Shown: positions 31,645 to 42,889, numbered from the stretch's first letter. The stretch: 64,000 bases of DNA from Meghimatium bilineatum (GCA_034231615.1 CM067316.1:28148421-28212420), one strand, 5' to 3'. The notes: generated by a model from the sequence alone, not told the origin. Program-made: numbers and translations.

Positions 31645-32375
31645 CATGAGAGAGAAATGGGTGGAGGTAGACACTGAGAAGAAATCATTGACTAAAGTAA
31701 TAATACAACTAGACAAAGCGTGTCGAAAATGGACGGGGCGTCAGGGCACATGATACAGTGCATGAACTCGCTCAGCTACACTCTACTCCACAAACCATCA
31801 TTATATATACAGATGGCTCAGTTAAGAGAAACACAAATAAAAGCGGTTGGGGTTTTGTTGCCTCACGAAACGGCGTGAAGTTGGTAGAGAAATCTTCAGC
31901 ATATTCTACTGTTACATCGAGCATGAGGATGGAGATAGAAATAATTACATCAGCACTTAATTGATTGATAAACTCATACATCAACACACTCGGTAATACT
32001 CACAGACTGCGCAAGATAGAAAAGTACATATTGAGAAAATAATGGTGGGACTTATTGAACAACTCAATTGCCCAGAGCAGTACATGTATAAACTGCCCTG
32101 GTCATGCTGGGGTCTGAGGAAACGAGAGAGCAGATCTATTGGTAGGCAATTCGGTGATAGACGGCACATTGCTGAGAAGAGATAAAGCAGACTTGATCAA
32201 GGCAGTAATACATTCATTTAAAGATGAAGATGATGTCAATGAGGCTGAGAACGTACACATACAGAGAATGTTAGAAATGGGAGTATCTAGAGGAGAGGGA
32301 GGAGGAAAAGCAAATCTTTTGGAAGGCCCTGAAGATCACGCAATCAACTCTTGACTGGGACTCACTACATACACT
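31645..32375 (+). mobile_element. LINE-12: RNase H domain and ORF end
   Basis: The 31758-31964 frame reads TIIIYTDGSVKRNTNKSGWGF (catalytic Asp codon at 31812) and SSMRMEIEIITSAL (Glu of the RNase H active site). After a stop the reading continues KIEKYILRK.WWDLLNN, INCPGHAGV.GNERADLLVG (His and Asp of the site) and LIKAVIHSFKDED, ending near 32353. The second Asp block (LTDS) is lost near 31985-32000 through frameshift. RNase H of this type follows RT in some LINE clades. RT itself is absent, so it is 5'-truncated. Its 3' untranslated region is interrupted by a SINE-like repeat. Confidence 0.8.
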
Positions 32376-32570
32376 GAGGTAAAAGGTAAAGGTATGTCCT
32401 ATCGCAGCAACCTGTCGTCGGGCAGATAACTCTTCATGTACTAAGCCGCAGCAACTATTAGGTGAGGCGGCCAGTTCCCTTCCTTGCTGTCTTTACCTTC
32501 CCTAAACTCATGCGTCAGGTAGTCATTCACAGCTCACATAAACTGAGAGAGTTGCTTGAACGGAGAGTGA
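32376..32570 (+). repeat. SINE-F-like insertion in the LINE-12 3' region
   Basis: GTAAAAGGTAAAGGTATGTC opens a 195-bp segment absent from other LINE-12 copies (42592-42825, 45470-45650). It contains GGTAGTCATTCACAGCTCAC followed by AACTGAGAGAG and TTGCTTGAACGG, similar to the GGTACCCATTTACAGCTGGG / TTGCTCAAGG core found in several invertebrate SINEs. Boundaries are approximate. Confidence 0.5.
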
Positions 32571-32630
32571 GCACTTATTGACATGCCCCCCGTGCTGTGA
32601 AGCTAGTTTCGAATCAAGAAGGGAGCAACG
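32571..32630 (+). mobile_element. LINE-12 3' end resumed
   Basis: GCACTTATTGACATGCCCCC, GTGCTGTGAAGCTAG and CGAATCAAGAAGG parallel the LINE-12 terminal sequence at 45545-45650. Confidence 0.5.
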
Positions 32631-32634
32631 TTGA

Positions 32635-33230
32635 ATAAATAATAAGTGTGCATTTGTTCACACGCTCTGTTATAGACAGTGTTGAGATTAGAGTTCTTGA
32701 CGCTGTTAGCAACGTAGACAGGAGCAAGTCGTTGTTCTTTAAGACGGGCCAATAATAGCATAACTTGACTGTTGCTGTTGTCCAATACGAAAAATACAGA
32801 GAAAACCGGGTTGAAACCCAATGGCACAATGGGCAATGAAGTCTTTCTTACGCAAGGTGTGGTTCACAGGCTGCCATGCTACTCGTTCAAGATATGCGCA
32901 ATCTACGCAGTCCTGGCTAAGAGCCTAAACAGAGTCCGTGTTTGTAATAGATTGAAAGGCCATCAAATATAAACTAGGCGAGTTTGTGAAAAATGTAAAA
33001 GTCAAATCTGAGACTCAGGGCGTGTCTGGCAACGTTATAAGCGAAAGAGACCTAGTCTTCGAAGACATAACAACCCTAGTCTAATATGACCTTTGCAATT
33101 ACCCAACACAGCTCATATAGAATAAATTGTATTTGGAGCTAGGGATACACTGGACAATGAAGGTGTCTTCGTAGAAGGTGAATGGTTCGCCAGTCGATGA
33201 ACGCTTCGAAGGAGGAAAAAGTGCACAATT
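32635..33230. other. unassigned stretch
   Basis: Nothing recognised. Confidence 0.25.
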
Positions 33231-33234
33231 GGGG

Positions 33235-33400
33235 TTAGTGAGTTATTCCTCTAGGGCCAAAGACGGCACATAGGGAGGATGTAATAGATGTCCATGTCTC
33301 GCGTTTCATTGCACTTTGTTTTAGGTCTTCATTGTTTCTGATGGTGAAACGTTCTCTTGTAATAGAGTGATCCAGGCAAAGTATAACACTCATCTTGTTA
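33235..33400 (-). mobile_element. LINE-5 3' end, short copy
   Basis: Minus-strand reading gives RERFTIRNNEDLKQSAMKRETW, as in 18140-18220, followed by a SSLCAVFGPR end. Confidence 0.65.
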
Positions 33401-33442
33401 TATAGACTCCGTGTAGAAGAATTCATCAATAATATTAAGCCG

Positions 33443-33561
33443 AAAGCTCAAGTCATCATAGGTATGACAGAAAGCTCAAGTCATCATAGGTATGACAGAA
33501 AGCTCAAGTCATCATAGGTATGACAGAAAGCTCAAGTCATCATAGGTATGACAGAAAGCTC
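33443..33561. repeat. 28-bp tandem repeat, 4.2 copies
   Basis: Units start at 33443, 33471, 33499 and 33527 (AAAGCTCAAGTCATCATAGG + TATGACAG), essentially identical. Confidence 0.92.
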
Positions 33562-33564
33562 TAT

Positions 33565-34638
33565 GTAGCGACACCACTGCATACAAGAAATAGAGCGAAT
33601 CGCTCGTAATTATTTTGGAATTTAAACAAAGAAAACAAACTTACGTAATTTGCAAACATATATTGTTTTAATCGATTTATCAATTAACACAATGTACTTA
33701 CATCTTATATGCACAGCTATACGGCGAAATAAGGATAGTCGGTATAAACGTTGCCACTGCAAAGAGGATATACGCAAGAACCAGCTTTGGTTTTGTGCAA
33801 CATAAGGCGCTGCTAATATAAGCCATTCTTATCCTCAATTCCAGTATACTGGGAGACCACATAGCTTCCCAAGGTCAGCAGAATTTGTATACATATGAAC
33901 ATGTGTCAATTTCTGATGCATTTGATACTCCTATGGTAACACAATATAAACAAGTTTAGGAAAATGTAAACTAAACGATTATATTATCGCAATACAGCTG
34001 ATACTTTCTGCTGAAATATGTATATCATATGTATGTGTCATGAATGTATATGCGATGATTCTATTCCGTTTACCAGTTTCTAACAAAAGACAATTATTTT
34101 GATACAGAAATAGAAGATGTGAGAGATGGCTAGGAAGCATTGAAATTATTGCGAACGGAGCTCATGAGTGCAGGCAAGTGCAAAGATAAGAGTGCACTTG
34201 TACACCTTTTCACACCTGCCACTTCTAATTGGTTATTCATGTTGGATTCTAAATTACTCCTGTTGTAAGTTAAGTGTGAATTAATTAACTGAAAAATCAA
34301 TTAAATACCTATGTCGTAGTTTACAAAATAATTATAGCTGCTTAGGCAACATTATTTTTAGTGCAAGAGTATGATTGTTTTCATCGTATCTTCGTTGCTG
34401 ATCATAACACAGTGGAACTCAGATTGAGAGCAAAAACACTGGTATTTCGAAGCTAATTTTCCCATCTGAAAAAAACTCGAAACTTGGATGATTCGCTCCA
34501 TTACCCAAAAATACAGGTACGTGTTTTCAAATCGAACATGATTAATACACAATTCACTTCATACATTTGTATATTTTTATTACGTGCAATTACATTTAAT
34601 TAATGGTTATCTAATTAAAACAATCAATATCCATACTA
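33565..34638. other. unassigned stretch
   Basis: No coding motif or repeat family recognised. Confidence 0.3.
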
Positions 34639-34639
34639 T

Positions 34640-34740
34640 CCAAGAGCTGCACAGAATAGCTTTGAACAGGCAGAATTGGAGAGATCTGACCTCTGCCCTA
34701 TGTGATAATTTCAGCGCAAAAGGAAAATGAATGAATGAAT
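34640..34740 (+). mobile_element. LINE-6 3' end, short copy
   Basis: Reads LHRIALNRQNWRDLTSALC, the same C-terminal block as 29620-29555, followed by an AATGAATGAATGAAT tail. Confidence 0.65.
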
Positions 34741-35146
34741 TAAATTTAGTCACTGATGGTGTAATGGAGACACGATAGAGAGGAGGACGAGGGTCTAGAA
34801 CGACTTTCGCTGTCTCTAGCGGAATCTCTACCAACCATTTGGTTCACTGGAATCTTTTGTTTTGTATGAGATTATAATAAGGGGCATATCCAGTGACACT
34901 TGTTTTTGTTACATTTTGAGGGTTTCGCGGAAATGTTTCTCTGGCCATGACAGACTTTCAGGCTGTAGCTAGGCGTGGAATGTGTGCTCGTTTCCAAAAT
35001 AAAACATCAACATATTATTTAGCTTTCTATCAAAACGATCCACTGGCAATTGTGCCTTCGGGTACTGAGGTTTCAAGATTACACAGACACTCCACTGAAA
35101 ATGGCATAAATAAGAGTACATATATATTTCACTGATCGCTTCATAA

Positions 35147-35710
35147 GGTACGATTACACAGATACTCCACTTCTGATCGAGACAATACGATTACACAGAT
35201 ACTCCACTTCTGATCGAGACAATACGATTACACAGATACTCCACTTCTGATCGAGACAATACGATTACACAGATACTCCACTTCTGATCGAGACAATACG
35301 ATTACACAGATACTCCACTTCTGATCGAGACAATACGATTACACAGATACTCCACTTCTGATCGAGACAATACGATTACACAGATACTCCACTTCTGATC
35401 GAGACAATACGATTACACAGATACTCCACTTCTGATCGAGAAAATACGATTACACAGATACTCCACTTCTGATCGAGACAATACGATTACACAGATACTC
35501 CACTTCTGATCGAGACAAGACGATTACACGGACACTCCACTGGTCGAATCATTAAGATTACACAGATACTCCGCCTGATCAAGACATACATACGATTACA
35601 TAGATACTCCACTGATCGCTTAATAAATAATGTTACACAGATACTGCTCTACTGATAGAGACATTAAGATTACACAACTATCTCTACTGATCGAGACAAA
35701 TTTAAGATTA
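35147..35710. repeat. 37-bp tandem repeat, about 15 copies
   Basis: An exact 37-bp phase (TACGATTACACAGATACTCC + ACTTCTGATCGAGACAA) for about ten near-identical units from 35147 to 35519. About five diverged units follow, with length changes, to 35710. Half-units start upstream near 35075. Confidence 0.93.
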
Positions 35711-35879
35711 AACACTCGTAACTCTCTAGCTGTCCATTTCAAGCGATAATGGTAACAGTTTTAGACTTGTGAGGGTTGCATCTCTCTGGTGTGTGCTGAA
35801 ATAACTTATAAGTCCAATCGTGGCATATAATCCCCTACCACTTATGATCAGAATTGGGCATATGTGTGCTTGTTCTGTC

Positions 35880-36420
35880 TATTCAGGCAGGGACGTTTTC
35901 TCTGTGTCTCTATGATTCTCTAAGTGTGCTTCTCAGCGATGCAAACACATTTGCTCTTGTGTCATAAAGGGCGAGTACCAGTGATAGGTTCCCTATGATG
36001 TTGGAGTCGATGTTGAAGCACTTTATAAACAGATTGAAAGAGTCCTTGAAGTGCTTCTTCTGCCCACCAGCTAGTTCATTTCCACTAACGAGCGAACCAT
36101 ACACCAGGTATTTTAGGGTGCGTTTGTATTACATGAGCGCAACATGGCCAACCCATCTCAGTTGGGGCATTCTTCAGGATTGTATGAATGTTTGGGGGTG
36201 TTGGATCTAGTGAGGATTTCAGTATCATGCAACTTTATCTTACCACTTTATCGAGATAATAGTGTTTTTACAGCACGCTTGAAAGTGATTTAACACACTG
36301 ACGTGTTTGACGTACACTGTCCAGCGTATAGCAAGGTAATAAGCACAGTGATAACCGTACATTTTTAATTTTGTGGTGACGCTAATGTCATTCTGTTCCC
36401 ATATATTGTCACGGAGTCTA
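35880..36420 (-). mobile_element. LINE-2 C-terminal fragment
   Basis: On the minus strand the reading includes KLHDTEILTRSNTP near 36230-36190, an AQLRWVGHVMRM-like block near 36160-36110, GELVSGNELAGGQKKHFKDSFNLFIKCFNID near 36095-36000 and a CLHR-EAHLE end. These are the LINE-2 post-RT blocks (DTEVLxxxxxPS; GELxxGKRxxGGQKKRFKDxLKxSLK). Frameshifts present. Confidence 0.75.
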
Positions 36421-36506
36421 CCATAGCAACATTTACTTTATGGAATCTATTGTTGACTTCTACATCAATGCCATCGGTTGTGGTAAGTGTGCTAACAAGA
36501 TACTGT

Positions 36507-36785
36507 AAGTGAATATGTCAATTGGTAGGAGACAATTGTTAATGATAAGTGAATCTGTCCACTTGTAGGGGAGAGGTGTTAATAAGTGAATCTGTCGACT
36601 AATAGTTGAGAAACGTTAATGATATGTGAATATGTCGACTTGTAGGAGCGAATTGTTAATAAGTGAATCTGTAGCCTAGTAGTAGACAATTGTTAATGAT
36701 AAGTGAATGTGTCGACTAGTAGTAGACACGTGTTAATGATAAGTGAATCCGTCGATTAGTAGGAAATAACTGTTAATGATTGTAA
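36507..36785. repeat. 37/40-bp alternating tandem repeat, seven copies
   Basis: The unit is AAGTGAATCTGTCGACTAGT + AGGAGACAATTGTTAATGAT. Some units lack the final 3-base GAT, giving 37-bp and 40-bp versions. Moderately diverged. Confidence 0.85.
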
Positions 36786-36789
36786 AACA

Positions 36790-36935
36790 ATAGTAGCAAC
36801 TGAAAGTCCGTGTGTTTCCAAGCTCGAAAGATTATCAAAGAATAGTAACTGTGTCACCTGCCATAGATTGCGCAAGAAGCTATTACTAAGTAGGTTTGGA
36901 TATGGAGTCTGATTTTTCTATAGTTTAAAGTGACT
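36790..36935. other. unassigned stretch
   Basis: Nothing recognised. Confidence 0.2.
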
Positions 36936-36939
36936 CACA

Positions 36940-37095
36940 TCCATGCTGAAGTAGATGTGTCAGGCGGAAAAAAGGGCACACATATCGCAATCACTCTGTA
37001 AACTGTGCCAGAACTCACCGTTGTGTTCTGTGAACTGCTGCACAAATGTACAGCGGCTATCAAGCAAAATTTTCAGAATGAACGAAGACTGTAAC
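36940..37095 (+). repeat. SINE-E copy, decayed
   Basis: CATGCTGAAGTAGATGTGTC, CATATCGCAATCACTCTGTA and GAATGAACGAAGACTGTAAC parallel 2628-2755 with a more diverged centre. Confidence 0.5.
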
Positions 37096-37099
37096 AGAA

Positions 37100-37685
37100 A
37101 TATGAATAAATAATTCAGAGACTTGCTTCAATGTCTATATGTTTTAGCATGTGCATACTGCTGGAACTCGTTTCCTCCACTAACGACTACATCTGTGTTT
37201 TTGTTCTCTGTAGCACATAATATTGAAATCACATCAAGAGAGTGTGTTATGTATGTTTCTTGGAACGTCTTGTCATGTTGAGCGAATGTTCAGTCACGTG
37301 TAGAATGTTGTTCCTACTTTTTGAATTGATATTTACTAGTTCAAACTTGTTCAGTGTTGGTGTTTATCACATCTAAGAATCAATTCAACTTGCAAACTGA
37401 TTGAAGTAACCATAAATTCTCATGTTCTATACAATTTTCCCCAGTATGAACAAGTTGATCTGTTTCCACGATCTATGGCAGAAGCTTCTATTTTTACTAC
37501 CAAGAACTAGAGCTAGCTAATCAGTTCATAAAAGAAAACAATTACCTCCAGTTGTATAAAACATATGAAACAATGAGAACAGCAGAGAGGTAATAGGGCA
37601 AGAAGTCGTTTTAAAATATTCATGCGTTTTTACATATTTAGGAAGATATATGATCTTAAGGAAACTGTCACATCAAAGAAAGAAT
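37100..37685. other. unassigned stretch
   Basis: Nothing recognised. Confidence 0.25.
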
Positions 37686-37687
37686 GA

Positions 37688-37889
37688 GCCGTTTCGAGTG
37701 CCGGATTTACCTATAAGCTAAACAAGTGGGGGCCCATACATTCTTTTAAATTTCACTATCTATATATTCTTAATTGTTAAAGGGCCCCATATCTCAAATA
37801 GCTTAGGGCCCCATATCTCAAATAGCTTAGGGCCCCATATCTCAATAGCTTAGGACACTATCAGGTCTAAATCCAGCACTTGCCGTTGC
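37688..37889. mobile_element. hAT-type MITE (186 bp) with 8-bp target duplication
   Basis: Terminal inverted repeats GAGTGCCGGATTTA (from 37696) and, as reverse complement, AAGTGCTGGATTTA (ending 37881) match at 12 of 14. Flanks GCCGTTTC (37688-37695) and GCCGTTGC (37882-37889) match at 7 of 8. The interior carries GGGGGCCC and GGGGCCC-rich sequence typical of some hAT derivatives. No coding capacity. Confidence 0.75.
37782..37855. repeat. 25-bp tandem repeat inside the hAT MITE, three copies
   Basis: GGGCCCCATATCTCAAATAG + CTTAG repeated three times, with a one-base loss in the last. Confidence 0.9.
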
Positions 37890-38119
37890 CACTTATGTGT
37901 GAGTGTTTCTGCACCAAACAATCATGACAGACATTCAAAATGAAAAAAAGGCATGGACTAGGAAACTTGTGAATATTGAAGTACAATAAACAAACATGGT
38001 AGGTTATGAGTTTAGCTCTAGTTTGGAGAGGCACGCCTCTTTCAGAGACAACAAAGTCCAATTTGGCTATATCAGGACGCACTACCATAACATATTACAG
38101 GTATAAAAAAAGCCCAAAT

Positions 38120-38124
38120 GATAT

Positions 38125-38206
<82 letters not shown>
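38120..38206. repeat. (TA)n microsatellite
   Basis: A near-perfect TA run directly upstream of a LINE-4 fragment. Confidence 0.97.
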
Positions 38207-38209
<3 letters not shown>

Positions 38210-38212
38210 TAA

Positions 38213-38335
38213 TCAACAGACAGCATACCACAGCAAGCTATGCTACACAGATACAGTGAAGGCCGACCTAGAAAACGCTGGACCAACGAAATAAAAGAGG
38301 CGACGAATTTCACAATATACTCAGCACTTATACTC
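38213..38335 (+). mobile_element. LINE-4 fragment
   Basis: Reads QQTAYHSKLCYTDTVKADL-like, then KRWTNEIKEATNFTIYS, as in the minus-strand copy at 51250-51080. Inserted at the end of the (TA)n tract. Confidence 0.7.
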
Positions 38336-38344
38336 TTTATAAAT

Positions 38345-39070
38345 GAGTGTTTGTCGAAACATCCATTGTATGCGTTTAGGGATTTGCAAATGTTCATGGC
38401 CATATATTTTCACTGTTATACTATGTAATCAACTGGACATTTCAGAACACTGTGCCAGGTTTGACTTTCATATGTATATAATCCTTTGACTTTACCTGCA
38501 GGTTGGTCTACTAGGTTTTTTGCGAGCCAAAATAAAAGGATTTCTGCAAGCAGTTTATAACAAATTATATTAAATCGATACACAAAGTACAAATGTGAGA
38601 CACTAATTCATTCTTCAAGGGAAACAATTAGACGATTTCAGTGTTAAAGAATAACAAGAAGGATGTCAAAGCACTGCGGGGAAAGCCATAGGCGCTCAGT
38701 ATTTTAGGCACGTGCATTCATTACACTGAAAAATTAACATGACAAGATTGAAGTATTGAGAATAATTGGCATTGAGAAGAAGAAGAAATATGAGAACATG
38801 TATGTCTTCACGTCCATATCAAATAGAAACAAGACACAGTATTTGCGATCTTCAACTTAAGAATGATAGTTAATTAGAAACATAATACCTGATCAAATTC
38901 ATAAAATGAATTCGGCTAGGGGTAACATGGAATGGGTCAGCACGATCAGTGGTGTGCGGTCATTAAAATTTGTAGGACAAGACATTTTTATAAAATTATT
39001 TTCAGTTTAATTTTTCCTGGATGTAGAAGCATACAAATAAATATAACTATGTGTACGGAAAATATGTATT
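38345..39070. other. unassigned stretch
   Basis: Nothing recognised. Confidence 0.25.
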
Positions 39071-39072
39071 CT

Positions 39073-39577
39073 TCGTTTAGTTGGCAGTTGAAATGTGTCC
39101 CAATTTGACATCACACAGTCATTGGAAACGCTCTAGTGTCAGTAAGTGGAACATTTCGTTTAGTTGGCAGTTGAAATGTGTCCCAATTTGACATCACACA
39201 GTCATTGGAAACGCTCTAGTGTCAGTAAGTGGAACATTTCGTTTAGTTGGCAGTTGAAATGTGTCCCAATTTGACATGACACAGTCATTGGAAACGCTCT
39301 AGTGTCAGTAAGTGGAACATTTCGTTTAGTTGGCAGTTGAAATGTGTCCCAATTTGACATCACACAGTCATTGGAAACGCTCTAGTGTCAGTAAGTGGAA
39401 CATTTCGTTTAGTTGGCAGTTGAAATGTGTCCCAATTTGACATGACACAGTCATTGGAAACGCTCTAGTGTCAGTAAGTGGAACATTTCGTTTAGTTGGC
39501 AGTTGAAATGTGTCCCAATTTGACATCACACAGTCATTGGAAACGCTCTAGTGTCAGTAAGTGGAACATTTCGTTTA
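39073..39577. repeat. 83-bp tandem repeat, six copies
   Basis: Units start at 39073, 39156, 39239, 39322, 39405 and 39488, with a stub at 39571. An exact 83-bp period. The only variation noticed is GACATCACAC versus GACATGACAC, in the order C, C, G, C, G, C. Confidence 0.95.
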
Positions 39578-39589
39578 TACTGTAGCTGA

Positions 39590-39695
39590 GAAGAACAAAC
39601 TGAGTCTGCTGTAAAATGATATACATGTGCTCGAGCTCCAATCACCCCTACCCTTAACGGCAAGAGTAGATCACAAAGCACCTGGGGAAAGGCAA
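39590..39695 (+). mobile_element. LINE-13 3' terminal fragment
   Basis: GCTCGAGCTCCAATCACCCC, CTTAACGGCAAG and CACCTGGGGAAAGGCAATAG follow the LINE-13 end at 52410-52480 with many substitutions. Confidence 0.4.
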
Positions 39696-39699
39696 TAGA

Positions 39700-40090
39700 G
39701 AATAGGCAATACATTTGTTTCTTAATGATATACATTTCCGATTATTAATTTTATGTACTATTTCACATTTATGACATAAATCTGATGAATAGCTAAAGCG
39801 CTCAAATGTCAATATACTATAACAGTCTTTCAAAGTGCAAGATATGGAAGAGGACAGGGGCCCGACAGCGGAGTCATATAACATACGCAATAACATATTA
39901 CAATTAATATAAGAAGTATCTCAGCGTGAGGTAGATTTAATTATTGTGTTCTCCGGGAACTATTCAGTTTTATTTGATACTCTTAGTTGGAGAAAAGCAG
40001 CAAGTACTACTAAACGATAGAACAACTGATATTTATGCTACAGCAAGAATATAATGTACACGTCCTCGTGTAACAGAGCTATCTTTGGGA
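39700..40090. other. unassigned stretch
   Basis: Nothing recognised. Confidence 0.2.
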
Positions 40091-40094
40091 CAAC

Positions 40095-41900
40095 CCAAAT
40101 AGAGGGAAGACAGGGGACAATTTCTTTAAATTATAAAAGTTAGTAAATCCTGACATTTAGAGACAGGACATTCATCTTTGAGCAAGTATGATCAAATGGA
40201 GATAAGTAGTAGATTACTAGGACCAATGACCAAAACAGTTAATTCCCCAGGACAAGAACTATTAGGTGAGCTCCCTTGCGGACAAAGAAATTCGTTTATA
40301 GGATAGGATAATAATTATTTAAGTTTGAACCAATTAGTATGTAGAATTTAGGAATATTCAAAACTTGCCCAGATCACGAAGGGAACATGATGGAACAACA
40401 TATTCACGAGGAACTAACTAATCACGTGAACTTCGAGTTGAAGGGAAGGTAGGAACTTATACATATAGAGAATATTACTTGTGAGTGGAAATCAGTTACT
40501 CCCCAGACACAGCAGAGATAACAACAAGTCAAGATGTGAGGCAAAAGTAGTGTACCCTGATTTCCTTAATTGTTTGGAAATGTCCGGTACTATATTTTGA
40601 AGGCTTGTCTATACTGAAGGAAGAACTCAATCAGGATCACTTAACGTACTCAACTCACTGGATTCACTTGACTCATGAGACCCACTTAACTAAGAATTAG
40701 ATGTACATGGAACAGAAATATACAGGGAAAAAAGAATTAAACACAGACGGAACGGAACTCACCTTAGAAGGAACAACGAGATACATATGTAAAGTAACCA
40801 GAAGTACTTAATAGAATAACTTGAGGAAAGAACATAACGTGTAATGTAGACAACTTTACAGATGGTTGGTAACAAGAAAGAATACTTCAGTATACCCAGA
40901 GAAAGAAAACTCAAGAATACCAAGTTTTCATCATATGTGTAATTATTCATGATATATGAAGGCTGACACACACACCATGAGTAGTCAATAAGTAGATATT
41001 TGAAGACAGAACAGTAGATCAGTTACGTGTACATGTTGTGTTAGAAGTAGTCGTAGTGTGTCAATCATAAGATGAACATAAATATTTGAAGAACTATTCT
41101 AGGAGATAAATTAGAATAACATAAAAGGAAGTGTAAGAATCACAATATATTTGGTTTAAGTAACACAAGAGTTAGTGTGTGATCTAGACGTACTATCTGA
41201 CAATGTGGAATTTTAGAATGTGACATAGTTAGGACAAGTTTTCAAGGAACATTGTAACTGACTTAAGTAATTTATGTCAACAAGATAGCAGATGTATCAC
41301 TTTGATTATAACCACCAAGGTTGCCAATGAACATTTAGTGCCAAGTGACACATGAGAAAATAGTAGAATTCCCAGACATATAAACATGACAGCAGGTGTT
41401 ATTTTAATCATAACCCCTGAAGGTTGCCAATGATCAATTTTAGTACAAAGAAGATAGTAGGATTCCCAGACATGTATTATGTAAACAAGATAGCACATGT
41501 ATCATGTTGATTATAACCCACAAAGGTTGTCAATGAACAATTTTAGTACAAAGTGAAAAATGAAAAGATAGTAGGATTCCCAGACAAGTATTTTGTAAAC
41601 AAGACAGCAGATTTATCAATTTAATCATAACCAATCGAGGTTGCAAATGAACCTTCTGAAGTAAAGTGAACCATGATAATTTAATATGATTTGAAAGAAC
41701 ATTCTTGAATGAAAAAGCAGTTTGCTTGAATTATTAGCCATACCTTATCAATATCACAAGTAACATGGTGTAACAAAATAAATTAGTTATTTAGTATAGA
41801 TTTTAGGTAACAGCATAGCCTGATAATTGAAAAGTAACAGAGATCATTAGCTCGAACTATTACTAAACCAGAATAGTAGTGGTTAGTCATATAGAACAGT
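40095..41900. other. A-rich, strand-asymmetric block without coding
   Basis: Counted lines show a strong excess of A over T on the plus strand (for example 27 A versus 8 T in 40741-40800, 29 versus 16 in 41101-41160). The bias fades by about 41950. No long frame on either strand and no known element. Contains the tandem array at 41277-41665. Confidence 0.4.
41277..41665. repeat. ~110-bp degenerate tandem repeat, about four copies
   Basis: Each unit has CAAGATAGCAGATGTATCA, ATTATAACCACCAAGGTTGC, CAATTTTAGTACAAAG and ATAGTAGGATTCCCAGACA in order, with units beginning near 41279, 41387, 41482 and 41599. Lengths vary by small indels. Confidence 0.85.
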
Positions 41901-41904
41901 TTAT

Positions 41905-42585
41905 CGACTTGTTGACATGACGTATTGTAGTTAACTGTGTTTAGTTACAGAGTAAACAGTTATAACATAGGCTTCGAATTTATCTAATGTGACGTATCTT
42001 ATATACTCACACGATAGTCAGCGTTTTAGGAAAGGAACAACTCACATTGTTTGAATGGAGTAGGATATTATCAAGTTGTATTGTTGACAGAACCTGAAGA
42101 AATTATACCTTCAAGAATCACCCAGCTGGGACATTGACAGATAACTGACAGTTTTAAAACGATCTTAAGGAACCAGCTAGTATAAGGAAAATACTGCAGT
42201 TAATGACAATTCTGTAAATGAATGAATAAACCACCAGCCCATGCTTGATAGGATGTGAGAAAACACATTCTTATTTTCAAATTTGTAAGGACCACCAACA
42301 AGCATATGACTCCTAAGTAACAGGGTAATGAATGTATTCATAAGAGTTGATGTAAGTATGTTGGGTGCTACTGTGTAGCTAACCTTTAAACCAAGGTCAT
42401 GTATGTTTTAATAATCATGGACTGAAACCTCCATCTCTTTGAAAGTTAAGTCCAACAAATAAACAGTTAGACGCCTGAAATTGCAGGAAGTCGACTTTTG
42501 TCAGTTTGTTTATATTGATGTGATATTGTCTTGCTGAACACACTATGATTCACCCCCTACTATACTCAAAATAGTTATTATATTT
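41905..42585. other. unassigned stretch
   Basis: Nothing recognised. Confidence 0.25.
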
Positions 42586-42589
42586 CTAG

Positions 42590-42825
42590 AAAATGATTCT
42601 TGATTCTTGATTAGGAACAAGTGTCATAGCACTGGGTGTATTCCTATATATGCTCTGCTTGACGTTCATCAATCTTCTAAAAGTGTATAAGCTCAGTGTC
42701 CCAGTCAGTTGCTGATTACGCGTTCTTCTGATATTTCCGGAGAGGGAGCACTTTTTCCATCACCTCTAGTCACTCCCATTTCTACCATTCTCTGAATATG
42801 TACATTGTATGTAAGAGTGACCCAT
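42590..42825 (-). mobile_element. LINE-12 3' end, inverted copy
   Basis: The minus strand reads CAGAGAATGGTAGAAATGGG with AGTGACTAGAGGTGATGG (matching LINE-12 at 32262-32300), then CTGACTGGGACACTGAGC and a TAATCAAGAATCAAGAA tail. It ends near 42592, so 3' ORF end, UTR and tail are present. Confidence 0.7.
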
Positions 42826-42885
42826 TGGCAACATTGGTGGATTATATTAAAATGATACATCTGCTATCTTGTTCCCATAAATTAC
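42826..42885 (-). repeat. inverted copy of the 41277-41665 repeat unit
   Basis: The reverse complement contains AACAAGATAGCAGATGTATC and CCACCAATGTTGCCAATGG, matching the first half of the array unit. Confidence 0.65.
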
Positions 42886-42889
42886 ATAA

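Noticed and set aside
34607..34834. 75-codon minus frame
   Set aside because: It is antisense to the LINE-6 3' end over half its length and has no motif.
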